This document shows, piece by piece, positions 19,684 to 27,195 of a stretch of DNA of 51,586 nt. The stretch lies in IMG/VR virus record IMGVR_UViG_3300032242_001840, positions 1 to 51,586 of that record; one strand, written 5' to 3'. The number at the start of each line of letters is the position of its first letter. Position 1 is the first letter of the stretch. The notes beneath the pieces were generated by a model. That model saw only the letters and a program-made list of their open reading frames with translations, had not been told where the DNA came from and did not search any database. The translations under genes were made by a program, and so were the position numbers. This stretch comes from a virus.

Positions 19684-21326
19684 TTCGGCAACTCCATCGA
19701 AAAAGGTTCGTCAGACTCGCAGATCACCAGATTCTGCCGAGCGCGGGTCACGGCAACGTATTCAATCCTGCACTCCTCGTCGTATGCCTCTGGCGAGTTT
19801 TCCTGCGCCTCCTCTGTTCGCCTGGATGTGTTGGTGCAGAGGATCACATCGTCAGCCTCCATGCCTTTCGCGCCGTGAATCGTTGACAACCGCACCTTCG
19901 GGGAGGTTGCCATCTCAGGGCCGTGCTTTTTGGCAGCGTCCAGCCACTTCATGCCGCCGTCCACCAGAGAACCCCACTCACCTTTCTTGACGATGTCCAT
20001 TAGGAAAGTGGTTGCGCCGCCGATGCTCTCGATGTCGTCTGGCCGCAGAAAGTCGCAGGCTTCGTCCATTCTTCCGTCAAGCCACTTTGCCTTGAAGCCG
20101 TGCCGAAGCAGAGGCTCCTTCAAGTGATTCTTGACGGGCAGATACTCAGCGGCCGCCTTCCATTCGCTGCCTCCGACAGGCTGGCCGTGCTGAATACGCC
20201 ACAGGCAGTTGTATGCCGCCATCGACGTGCTGTCGGACTTGCTGGCAACCGACGCATGGGGGATTCGTCGCTGGTTGAGAATGTCTCTGAAACGCTCCAG
20301 CGAAAATCCGCAGCGGGCGAGGATCAATGTGGTGCGGTTGATGTCGATCTTGGAGATGGCCTGCTCAATTGAGCATCCGCGCCGGATCGTCCCCTCATGG
20401 CCGGCTGGGGCAATGCCCCGGTCAAAGTACCCGTTCTTCATCCGCTTCAGGCACCGCTCTCCAAGCTCCATGATCGGCCGCGGGCAGCGATACGACTGCG
20501 GCATTGTCCGCACCTCATCGGCCTCCCAGCCCATGAAGTGCCTGTAGTCGGCACCCCCGAAGGCAAAGATGCTCTGGAACGGGTCTGCGGCGATAAGAGT
20601 CCACTTTACATCGTCTCCGCTCGCCAGCCTGCGGCAGACACGATCCACCAGCGCGCTGCTGTCCTGAGCCTCGTCAAACACCCACGCCTTCACCGGCGGC
20701 AGGCCGCCCTCCGGCTCAACCTCTTCGGGGCCGTCCATAGTGAACCGAACGCCACCGTACCGTGCCACAACGTCAACGAAGTCGCTCTTCCCCTCCTGCT
20801 TTTTGGCATGTTCGTAAAGCTTGACGTAGTGCTTCACTACCGCCCAGCTTGGAATAGTCTCGCCGCACCTTGACAGCCGTGTGTGTGCCTCCAAGAGAGT
20901 CTCCATGCGACTTCTGGATACGTCCCAGACCGAAAGAGACTGCGTGGCCTCGTCGTCGTTGACGACCGTCGAAAAGCCACTCCCTTCGATCATCTTGCGT
21001 TTGACCGTGGCTCCCAGTTTCCCGGCGATCCACTTCATCGATGCATCGCTGTCGGTGAGAAGATTGTCGCTAGATACCTTCAGCATCTTGATGCAGGTCG
21101 AGTGAACCGTCCGAAACCACCCGCCGTTGCCCGAAAGAGTCTCCTCCGGGCATCCAAACGCCTCGGCCACCCGAGCCACCATTTCACCCCTCGCCGCCCT
21201 GGTAAACGAGGCGAACCCGATCGCTGTCGGATCGCCTCCAAGGTGCGGCAACATCCGCTCCATACTTTGCTTAAGTTCCGTAGTCTTCCCAGTCCCCGCA
21301 CCACCGATCAACTTTACGACCTTCAT
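19680..21326 (-). CDS. UvrD/Rep-like superfamily 1 helicase, 548 residues
   Basis: Walker A GGAGTGKT (residues 8-15) stands at the very start from ATG 21326. Then FASFTRAARGEM (motif Ia), KAWVFDEAQDSS (motif II), TLIAADPFQSIFAFGGAD (motif III), QSYRCPRPI (motif IV), VRLSTIHGAKGMEADDVIL (motif V) and EYVAVTRARQNLVI (motif VI). A complete SF1A helicase that should unwind DNA in replication or repair. An in-frame GTG at 21407 would add 27 residues; the ATG has AAAGGA eleven bases upstream, and TGTGACAC sequences surround it, so the start is not certain. Confidence 0.9.
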   Translation of the reverse strand: MKVVKLIGGAGTGKTTELKQSMERMLPHLGGDPTAIGFASFTRAARGEMVARVAEAFGCPEETLSGNGGWFRTVHSTCIKMLKVSSDNLLTDSDASMKWIAGKLGATVKRKMIEGSGFSTVVNDDEATQSLSVWDVSRSRMETLLEAHTRLSRCGETIPSWAVVKHYVKLYEHAKKQEGKSDFVDVVARYGGVRFTMDGPEEVEPEGGLPPVKAWVFDEAQDSSALVDRVCRRLASGDDVKWTLIAADPFQSIFAFGGADYRHFMGWEADEVRTMPQSYRCPRPIMELGERCLKRMKNGYFDRGIAPAGHEGTIRRGCSIEQAISKIDINRTTLILARCGFSLERFRDILNQRRIPHASVASKSDSTSMAAYNCLWRIQHGQPVGGSEWKAAAEYLPVKNHLKEPLLRHGFKAKWLDGRMDEACDFLRPDDIESIGGATTFLMDIVKKGEWGSLVDGGMKWLDAAKKHGPEMATSPKVRLSTIHGAKGMEADDVILCTNTSRRTEEAQENSPEAYDEECRIEYVAVTRARQNLVICESDEPFSMELPK

Positions 21327-21407
21327 TGTGACACTTTCCTTTGGTTTAAAATCCGTCACGCCCGCCGTCACGAAAAAACTCTCCATAAACTGTTGATCGG
21401 TAGCCAC

Positions 21408-21510
21408 TTACGAAAACCTGTGACACTTTTCCGCTTGTGACGCCCTCCAAGTGAAAACAAAAAAGTGTTTTCACTTTGACCCCCTATAGTAGAAGAAGGG
21501 TGGAACAGCG
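21408..21510 (-). promoter_or_regulatory. Operator-like region before the helicase gene
   Basis: About 100 bases between the Prim-Pol stop and the helicase leader. A perfect 10-base inverted repeat AAGTGAAAAC / GTTTTCACTT (21449-21458 and 21467-21476) has an 8-base loop. TGTGACAC-like boxes lie at 21328-21335, 21420-21427 and 21437-21443. No clear -35/-10 pair is visible, and the inverted repeat lacks a U run, so an operator is more likely than a terminator. Confidence 0.6.
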
Positions 21511-23268
21511 TTACGCCGTCGCCTCCACGGGGTGGGCGATGGTTTCCAAGGCGTCAATGTGACGCTGTTCCCAAACGATGTAGCGGCGTTGAGTGCCGTT
21601 TTCGCTCCTAGCCCGCTTCGCATAAAACTCGGAGTCTCCGGTGGCAATCAGAATCCTCCGCTTCAGAGACACCATCTCGCCGTCCAGGACATTGACCTTC
21701 CGACTCTTGCGGATGTCCTCAAAGACCCTGTTCCAAGAGAAGTACAAGTCAAAACGCCCGTCCTTCTGCCTGACCCATGAAGGCTTGCCGGAGGCGTGAG
21801 GCTTGTCGTCGTCGGGGTTTGTGCCGTCAGGGAAGCCAGTGTTGGTCAGGGCGTCCAGCAGCCAGCCGGCCAACAGAACGTACCGCTGCTGCTCCGGCGG
21901 CGGAATCTCTTCGGTTCGCTGATCCATCAGCTTGACCTTCAGCCCTCTAACTGGCGGGCATTTCTTCGTGGAAGCCTCCACAATGTCTTCGCCGTCGCTG
22001 TCAATCTTCTTCTTCTTGACCTTCTTCGGACGCATCGAATAGCCGTTCCAAATTTTGGCCCACTCCTTTGGGTTTGGATCGGTCACGTCGATGGTTGCCG
22101 TGGCCTCAAGAATCTTGCGGGCCACTGTCACGGGCTGAGTCCAATCAGAAGAAGAGAGGCTGACAAACGTGTAGATTAGGTCTTCTTCGTCTTCGATAGG
22201 AAGCGGCTTCCTGTCTAGCCCCAGCTTGAGGTTCGTCGGCACCGCCAGTCGATACTCGCACGGGTCTGACATCACGACCGCCAGCTTCCACTTGCCCGGC
22301 CACCACTCCCCGTCGCGGAACTCCAAGCCATTGAGGGCATGGGGGTTCTCCTTCATCTTCGTGTCAACGATTTCGTTGGCCTTCTCGTCTGTCGAAGCCA
22401 CGTCATAGACACCGGCTGCTCGAGCCTTCATGCCCCAGCGAAGCTGCCCTTGCCAGATGCTCTTGAGTTCTGCATCCGGCAGCGGCGGGCGGCAGATTGT
22501 TTGGTTGAGAGCGTGGAGAATGGTCATCACCACCTGCTGCTCTGATGGGTCGTGAGGATCGCGCATCCGCATGATCTCGCTGCTGATGAGCCTCACCATC
22601 CCAGTGTGCCGTTCAGTGATCTCAAGGCCACTCTGCACGATCGACATGGCCGGGACGTTCCTGCGGATGGAAAGCTCGTTGTCGCCTCCACCGCCCTCGG
22701 CCTCAATCAGCGCCGCCATGAATGGCTCAGGCAGACTCGCAAGCTCCACCTCATCCGGCGACAGCCCAGGCAGCCACTTGTAGACCGTGCCGCTGGAGTG
22801 CCGGCTGGGGGGCAGCAGGCTTTGCGCCCCGCGTTTGTCGCCGCCAATCCGCACCTCCAAGCCGCCCAGCTTGGCAACGGCCTTGCGGGGGAGGCGGCTG
22901 TCGAACTTCCACAGCCGGTGCTGGCCGCGGGATGATTCGTAGGTCGGGGTGGCGATCTTCGTCAGCCCGTATTTCTCGGCGACCGCCTTGGCGTCGGCGT
23001 TGTCCCATTCGGTATCGACAACACCCGACTTCGCACCGAACACCAGCCCAATATTTGGCTCGCTACCATTGAGGAACCAAGAGGCGATTTCGTCCTCGTT
23101 GGTTGTGCCGCGCTCCTGCCAGTTTCGATCCAGCGGGTGCTTGCCAGGCGTCGAGCATTCCGCCCCCAAGTAGCAGGCGCAGGTGCCGTCAGCGCGGATG
23201 CCGGAAACGCGAATGATGTTCCAGCCGATGGCGGCATACTTGGCCGCCGCGTCAAAAATGAGGCTCAT
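21511..23268 (-). CDS. Bifunctional primase-polymerase (Prim-Pol) domain protein, 585 residues
   Basis: ATG 23268 with GGAGG five bases upstream. The N-terminus is the Prim-Pol (archaeo-eukaryotic primase) fold: AAKYAAIGWNIIRVSG, a CACYLGAECSTPGKHPLD zinc-like loop, then NIGLVFGAKSGVVDTEWDNADAK with the catalytic acidic pair (D-x-E) and a conserved RGQHRLWKF region. A middle region (residues 230-310) recalls the primase C-terminal type; the C-terminus carries lysine-rich linker and a domain resembling a DNA-binding module. Such proteins make primers and may extend them; no separate DNA polymerase is seen in the window. Confidence 0.85.
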   Translation of the reverse strand: MSLIFDAAAKYAAIGWNIIRVSGIRADGTCACYLGAECSTPGKHPLDRNWQERGTTNEDEIASWFLNGSEPNIGLVFGAKSGVVDTEWDNADAKAVAEKYGLTKIATPTYESSRGQHRLWKFDSRLPRKAVAKLGGLEVRIGGDKRGAQSLLPPSRHSSGTVYKWLPGLSPDEVELASLPEPFMAALIEAEGGGGDNELSIRRNVPAMSIVQSGLEITERHTGMVRLISSEIMRMRDPHDPSEQQVVMTILHALNQTICRPPLPDAELKSIWQGQLRWGMKARAAGVYDVASTDEKANEIVDTKMKENPHALNGLEFRDGEWWPGKWKLAVVMSDPCEYRLAVPTNLKLGLDRKPLPIEDEEDLIYTFVSLSSSDWTQPVTVARKILEATATIDVTDPNPKEWAKIWNGYSMRPKKVKKKKIDSDGEDIVEASTKKCPPVRGLKVKLMDQRTEEIPPPEQQRYVLLAGWLLDALTNTGFPDGTNPDDDKPHASGKPSWVRQKDGRFDLYFSWNRVFEDIRKSRKVNVLDGEMVSLKRRILIATGDSEFYAKRARSENGTQRRYIVWEQRHIDALETIAHPVEATA

Positions 23269-23286
23269 ACAGCCCTCCATGGTGTG

Positions 23287-23329
23287 CAGAAAAATCCCTC
23301 CCGGCCGGCATTGCTGCCAGCCGGGAGGG
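23287..23329 (-). terminator. Rho-independent terminator just upstream of Prim-Pol
   Basis: Arms CCCTCCCGGC (23296-23305) and GCCGGGAGGG (23320-23329) pair perfectly over 10 bases, with an inner GGCA/TGCC helix in the loop, and on the leftward strand the stem is followed by ATTTTTCT. It sits only 19 bases before the Prim-Pol start, so it would stop transcription from the upstream gene before reaching it, or act as an attenuator. Confidence 0.85.
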
Positions 23330-23479
23330 GAATGAATTCGCCAGCGAGGGCCAGGGGAATGAGAGAACCTGACTGATCTCGCCAACTTCCTGCCGTTACA
23401 TCGCCACAGCAGGCTGGGCTGCGGGCCAGCGGGGCTATGAACCGCCGGTTTACGGTCGCCCGCCCGACACGAATGACAA
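23330..23479. other. Intergenic gap without a recognised gene
   Basis: 150 bases between the terminator and the stop of the next gene to the right. No frame with a credible start and no promoter motif could be supported. The leftward strand contains several GC-rich short inverted repeats (for example GGCGGGCGACCG). Probably part of the 3' leader. Confidence 0.5.
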
Positions 23480-24235
23480 CTAGGAATTCGCGCCGAACGG
23501 GGGCTGCGAGAACATGGCGGTCAACGGGATCGTGTAAATCTCGTTCGCCACCTCGCCCTCGGCCTCGCTGATCACGCCGACCAGCCGGGGGACGATCCGC
23601 GAGTAAGGCTTGCCGCCGGCAGACTTCTCCTTCGCCAACCGCAGGCCGATCACGCACTCATAGTGGAAGGCGGGCAGCCGCTTCATCCACGGGAGAAACT
23701 CGCCGATCGAACCGCCGCCAACGCTGACCAGCACAGGAAACGTGTCGCCTTCGCGAAGGATCGCCAGCATCCTGCTTTCCTTGACCCGCTTGCCGTGGCC
23801 GTCCTTGCCACTCTTGAATCCGAACTCCTTCGAGTTCGACATCGCCACCCAGTCATAGGTGCGGTCGCCCGTCCTGAACTTCTCCAAGTCTTCGGGATCG
23901 ACTTCACCAAAATCGTCTCCAACCCGATAGCCAGTGATCCCGTCGTTGGTGGTCACCACCGGGCGGGCCTCGGTCGGATCGAAACTCGGCCAGAGATTTC
24001 CTCTGATCCCATGGGCCACCAGCAGACCGACGATCTCGTCAAACTGCTGGTCGTTGCCGTTGACATTCACAGTCCAACTGGTGCCGCCTCCCGCCGGCGT
24101 GGCAACCTTGACCAAATCCTGCTCACGCATCGGCTCGCCGGCCAGATTGGCCTTGATGATCCTGGCGTGGCGGCTATTCGGCACCAGCGCCGGGTAGCTG
24201 ATCGTCGGCTCGCTCAAACTAATCGCTGTAGACAT
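23480..24235 (-). CDS. Replication-region protein, possible ssDNA-binding, 251 residues
   Basis: ATG 24235 with AGGAGATAG upstream. Sequence marks: VPNSRHARIIKANLAGEPMREQDLVKVATPAGGGTSWTV near the start, then IVGLLVAHGIRGNLWPSF and a charged segment (GFKSGKDGHGKRVKES); the C-terminus is hydrophobic beta (YSRIVPRLVGVIS). Similar proteins with an A-G-G-G-T-S/A-W motif sit next to Prim-Pol genes in other phages; binding of ssDNA is inference from that context. Confidence 0.65.
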   Translation of the reverse strand: MSTAISLSEPTISYPALVPNSRHARIIKANLAGEPMREQDLVKVATPAGGGTSWTVNVNGNDQQFDEIVGLLVAHGIRGNLWPSFDPTEARPVVTTNDGITGYRVGDDFGEVDPEDLEKFRTGDRTYDWVAMSNSKEFGFKSGKDGHGKRVKESRMLAILREGDTFPVLVSVGGGSIGEFLPWMKRLPAFHYECVIGLRLAKEKSAGGKPYSRIVPRLVGVISEAEGEVANEIYTIPLTAMFSQPPFGANS

Positions 24236-24260
24236 GCGTCTATCTCCTGAGAAAAAGAAA

Positions 24261-24704
24261 TCAACCAGTGGTCACATGTCGCAGCGTCGGCTGGACATAC
24301 TCAGACACCAAACCCTCAAACACCGTCCCCTTGGAGTGCAGTTCACGGCCATCCCTGCCCGCAGCCATCTCCTTCAACAGACTCTTCAGGCCAGCGGTAT
24401 TCACGCCGCGGACTGCATCCAGCAAGCCAATCGACGCCGCGGCCTCAAGCAACTCCTCCTGCTTGTCCTTGGGGACGCTGGCGAAGTGGTCATAGGCCAC
24501 CCGCCACGACCTTCCGGCAACCTTCACACCATCAACCTGGGCCAACTGCATCTCTTCGACCGCCCGTGCCGCATATTGCTCACGGGTAGCCTTAAGGCTA
24601 GCGAGAGCATCGCTGGCCTGCTTGATTTCCCCGTCCATCTGCGCCACCTTTTCCAGCAGCGCCGCCATCGATCCGCTCTCTGTGAGAGTAGTAGTCGAGG
24701 ACAT
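24261..24704 (-). CDS. Coiled-coil protein of the replication operon, 147 residues
   Basis: ATG 24704 with AAAGGAAG ten bases upstream; its first 107 bases overlap the SNF2 helicase gene in another frame. N-terminal coiled coil (AALLEKVAQMDGEIKQASDALASLKATREQYAARAVEEM), then a small domain (VDGVKVAGRSWRVAYDHF) and a C-terminal LVSEYVQPTLRHVTTG. Layout resembles small phage proteins that accompany recombination genes. Function unknown. Confidence 0.72.
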   Translation of the reverse strand: MSSTTTLTESGSMAALLEKVAQMDGEIKQASDALASLKATREQYAARAVEEMQLAQVDGVKVAGRSWRVAYDHFASVPKDKQEELLEAAASIGLLDAVRGVNTAGLKSLLKEMAAGRDGRELHSKGTVFEGLVSEYVQPTLRHVTTG

Positions 24705-26055
24705 AATCGATCACTTCCTTTCTTTCTGACAAGGCATCGTAAATCCGTCCATCCATCGTTTTGTGGCTGCGTAGTGTAGCAACCAGCGAGTAAAAATGCG
24801 TGGTCTTTTCCTGGCCGGGGCGGTGGAGGCGAGCGACCGCCTGAAGATATTCGGAGAGGGAATAGCCCAGAGAAAAGAAGCAGCCGTAGGCCGCTCTGGT
24901 GAGGTCGATGCCGATTCCGCCCGACTGAATCTGGGCGATCAGCACCGATGTCTTGCCTAGCTGCCAGTCGGCAAGATCGTTCATTTTACCACTGAGTTCG
25001 CTGCAGGATCGGCCCATCCGCTCGCAAACGGCACGACACTGAGCTATGTCGCTGCGGAACCGTGCAAAGATCACCACCGGCTCCAGTTGGTCAAGGCAAT
25101 CCAGCATGTCGGCCAGCGCCGCCGCCTTCGGCGACACGTCATCGATCGCCGTGGACATCTCCGTTTCGTCGTAGCGGGCGTAGCCGTTGCATACCTCAAG
25201 TTGCCGCAGCACCTTCGTCAACACATTGCTTGGGGTGATCGTGCCGTCATCGCAGCCGGCAGCAAAGTCGTCGTCAAGTGAGTCGTAAAGCTTGGCCTGC
25301 TTCGGCGTCATGTCGCAGGGTATTTCTTGGTGCAGGATCGGCGGCAGATCAAGGACATCTTCGGAGCGACGATGAAACGTCGTCTCCGCGACCTTGGCCG
25401 AAAACTCCGGCTCGTTGATCATCCGCTTCGCATCGAACGCCCCCGGCACCCCCCGCATCGGCAGGAAGTAGCGGGTGCGGAAGCTCGTCACATACTTGCC
25501 CCAGGTGGTGCAGTCGGGCGACTCGACCGCCCGCCAGGTGCCAAAGGCGTCCATCGGGGACTGAGAAAGGAGGGTGCCGGAGAGAGCCAAGCGTTTGGCG
25601 TTGGGGTTCTTTTTGCCGATCTCGGCGGCCCATTTGGACGCCTTCCCGCCGGGGGACTTGAGCCGGTGGACTTCGTCCCACACCAGACAGTCCCACTTGA
25701 CCTTATCCAGCGATTTCATCCGCCACAGGGATTCGTAGTTGCCGCAGATGAGTATCGGGCCAGACAGACGCTCCATCGTCTCAAACACCAAGGTGTCCTT
25801 GTCGGCAGAGCTTCCGCCGATCAGCGGCAAGACCCGAAGCTCCGGCCACCAGAGGGCCACTTGCTTCGGCCAATTGGGGACAACCGCTTTCGGGCATCCC
25901 AGCAAGAACCGGCCAGCGCGACCACAGAATTCTTCCTTGAGTGCCTCCAATGCGATGCGGCTTTTGCCGCATCCCATGCCGAGATGCAGAATGCAGTTCT
26001 GCCGCCCCCGACACCACTCAATGGCTTCGCGCTGATGCTTCCATGCGTCTGACAT
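24598..26055 (-). CDS. SNF2-family helicase, 485 residues
   Basis: ATG 26055 with GGAGG six bases upstream. Walker A LGMGCGKSR (about residues 25-33), DEVH box near residue 127 (CLVWDEVHRLKS), ALSGTLLSQSPMD (motif III), then a second RecA-like domain with PVVIFARFRSDI, VLIAQIQSGGIGIDLTRA and the QAVARLHRPGQ motif VI. A complete superfamily 2 DNA translocase. In phages such proteins act in replication start or fork repair. Its C-terminus (GGAAGKGGADGRGNQAGQRCSR) is low-complexity and overlaps the next gene. Confidence 0.92.
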   Translation of the reverse strand: MSDAWKHQREAIEWCRGRQNCILHLGMGCGKSRIALEALKEEFCGRAGRFLLGCPKAVVPNWPKQVALWWPELRVLPLIGGSSADKDTLVFETMERLSGPILICGNYESLWRMKSLDKVKWDCLVWDEVHRLKSPGGKASKWAAEIGKKNPNAKRLALSGTLLSQSPMDAFGTWRAVESPDCTTWGKYVTSFRTRYFLPMRGVPGAFDAKRMINEPEFSAKVAETTFHRRSEDVLDLPPILHQEIPCDMTPKQAKLYDSLDDDFAAGCDDGTITPSNVLTKVLRQLEVCNGYARYDETEMSTAIDDVSPKAAALADMLDCLDQLEPVVIFARFRSDIAQCRAVCERMGRSCSELSGKMNDLADWQLGKTSVLIAQIQSGGIGIDLTRAAYGCFFSLGYSLSEYLQAVARLHRPGQEKTTHFYSLVATLRSHKTMDGRIYDALSERKEVIDYVLDYYSHRERIDGGAAGKGGADGRGNQAGQRCSR

Positions 26056-26079
26056 CCATGCCTCCGGTTTCGTGGAGGC

Positions 26080-26108
26080 AATGTAGCGGCCTGTTGGCTA
26101 CTCGTCAA
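26080..26108 (-). promoter_or_regulatory. SNF2 helicase promoter
   Basis: Read leftward: TTGACG (26108-26103), 17-base spacer starting with AGTAGCCAA, TACATT (26085-26080). The box after the -35 is a partial GTAGNCTAC. The expected start of RNA, near 26073, cuts through a GCCTCC...GGAGGC inverted repeat (26062-26079) that would otherwise hide the Shine-Dalgarno sequence of the gene. Confidence 0.75.
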
Positions 26109-26141
26109 CACCCAAAATTCTGGGCAGCATTCTTAAGGGCA

Positions 26142-26168
26142 TTGCATGGCTTTGCATGGCTTTGCATC
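26142..26168. repeat. Short tandem repeat TTGCATGGCT
   Basis: Two perfect 10-base copies (26142-26151, 26152-26161) and a partial third (TTGCATCA). They lie in the gap between the putative regulator gene and the SNF2 promoter, near another GCATGC. They could be binding sites or an origin-like element, but the array is too short to be sure. Confidence 0.6.
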
Positions 26169-26198
26169 AAATGTTGTGCGCCGTGCATGCCGTTAGAA

Positions 26199-26744
26199 TT
26201 AAGTGCCGCCCCGCGGGCGTCCAACTTTTTGGCCGGCGGCCTCGACCTTCAACACTCGAGCCGCTTCCTTCAAGCACGACTCTCGCGAGAAAATCCACAG
26301 CCGGGGGGCGCGGGCTTTGTCGCTCCGCTGGCTCCAGAGCAGTCGCCCGACGATCCGCCCCGCCCGTGCCACCCTGGGCGGGAACGACCAGTGGATTCCG
26401 AGAATGTCGGCCACCTCGGCCACGCCGATGGCGTCATTGAAAAGGATCGGCTTTTCAATCTTCGCCAAGTACTTCAACACCTTCGGCCGAAGCTCTTCGT
26501 GCGCCCTGGGGCGGCGGTCGGTCTTGCCGCCGGCGGCGTCCCGCTTCTTTTTGTATTCCTCCCAGTCGCTGTCGCATTCGGCAGCGGAGAACAGCGTGAA
26601 GACCCGTCCCTGACCTGAATCAACGGGCGAGGGGATGACGCGCGACAAGATTGCCCCCGCCGTCGCCAACCGCTTTGGCCGCGTGAAATGGACGCCCATC
26701 AATGCCGCGGCCTCAAACGCCCCCACAGCATGATCTACTTTCAT
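26199..26744 (-). CDS. Two-domain putative DNA-binding regulator, 181 residues
   Basis: ATG 26744 with GGGAGG upstream. The protein has an internal duplication: VGAFEAAALMGVHFTRPKRLATAGAILSRVI (residues 6-36) and IGVAEVADILGIHWSFPPRVARAGRIVGRLL (about 103-133) match each other, each followed by a strand like RVFTLFS or RLWIFS. Each half looks like a winged helix-turn-helix. It is divergent from the integrase pair, the usual site of a phage repressor, and flanked by GGGGTG repeats. Role as immunity regulator is inference. Confidence 0.72.
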   Translation of the reverse strand: MKVDHAVGAFEAAALMGVHFTRPKRLATAGAILSRVIPSPVDSGQGRVFTLFSAAECDSDWEEYKKKRDAAGGKTDRRPRAHEELRPKVLKYLAKIEKPILFNDAIGVAEVADILGIHWSFPPRVARAGRIVGRLLWSQRSDKARAPRLWIFSRESCLKEAARVLKVEAAGQKVGRPRGGT

Positions 26745-26762
26745 AATCGCACCTCCCTCTTT

Positions 26763-26841
26763 CACCCCTAATGATTGGGGTGCGTTGCAGGCAAATCAAT
26801 GCTGAACGGGCGATCAGCGTCCTTCCCTCATTTTTGGGGTG
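26763..26841 (-). promoter_or_regulatory. Divergent control region with GGGGTG operators
   Basis: A leftward promoter reads TTGATT (26799-26794), 17-base spacer, AATCAT (26776-26771). GGGGTG occurs at 26777-26782 and 26836-26841 (59 bases apart), with the inverted CACCCC at 26763-26768 forming a hairpin or dyad with the first. TTGACA at 26861-26866 would be the rightward -35, but no good -10 follows. Looks like a regulated divergent region. Confidence 0.55.
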
Positions 26842-26949
26842 AGTTTTTTTGCGACAGAACTTGACACAAGGCAGTGGAGGCGGCAACACTCTACTCCGTT
26901 GGGGACGACCGGCGTCCCCGCCAGTTTCTCTTGAGCGGAGTTTCCCGGC

Positions 26950-27144
26950 ATGGATGCGCAATGGGTTGTGGCGGTTTCATGGATTGACGGTGACGTTGAG
27001 GACTGCGACGAGGTGACGGTGGCAGCGCCCACCGAATTCCAAGCAGTCTCCAAAGCCCTCCGCAAGTGGCAGAAGACCACCAAGGGCGGACGGGTCACGG
27101 GAGCCATGGCTCTCACTCAAGAAAATATCCTGAAATCTATTTGA
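26950..27144 (+). CDS. Small protein before integrase, 64 residues
   Basis: ATG 26950 with GCGGAG eleven bases upstream. Acidic start (WVVAVSWIDGDVEDCDEVTVAA), then a basic helix (QAVSKALRKWQKTTKGG). It may be an excisionase-like or accessory protein to the integrase, but no HTH is seen. The gene ends about 50 bases before the integrase start. Confidence 0.6.
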   Translation: MDAQWVVAVSWIDGDVEDCDEVTVAAPTEFQAVSKALRKWQKTTKGGRVTGAMALTQENILKSI

Positions 27145-27195
27145 CTACCTGCCAGCATGGCGCATTCTCCTACTGGCGGGGGGAGAAAACACACC

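Noticed and set aside
21449-21476. Terminator at the inverted repeat AAGTGAAAAC
   Set aside because: The stem is AT-rich and no U run follows on either strand; an operator is more likely.
26713-26961. Leftward 82-residue frame in the divergent control region
   Set aside because: It overlaps the start and ribosome site of the regulator gene and the operator repeats, and its sequence is arginine- and cysteine-rich without pattern.
27145-27170. TTGACTACC sequence as a promoter for the integrase
   Set aside because: No acceptable -10 at 16-18 bases; the integrase is probably read with the gene before it.
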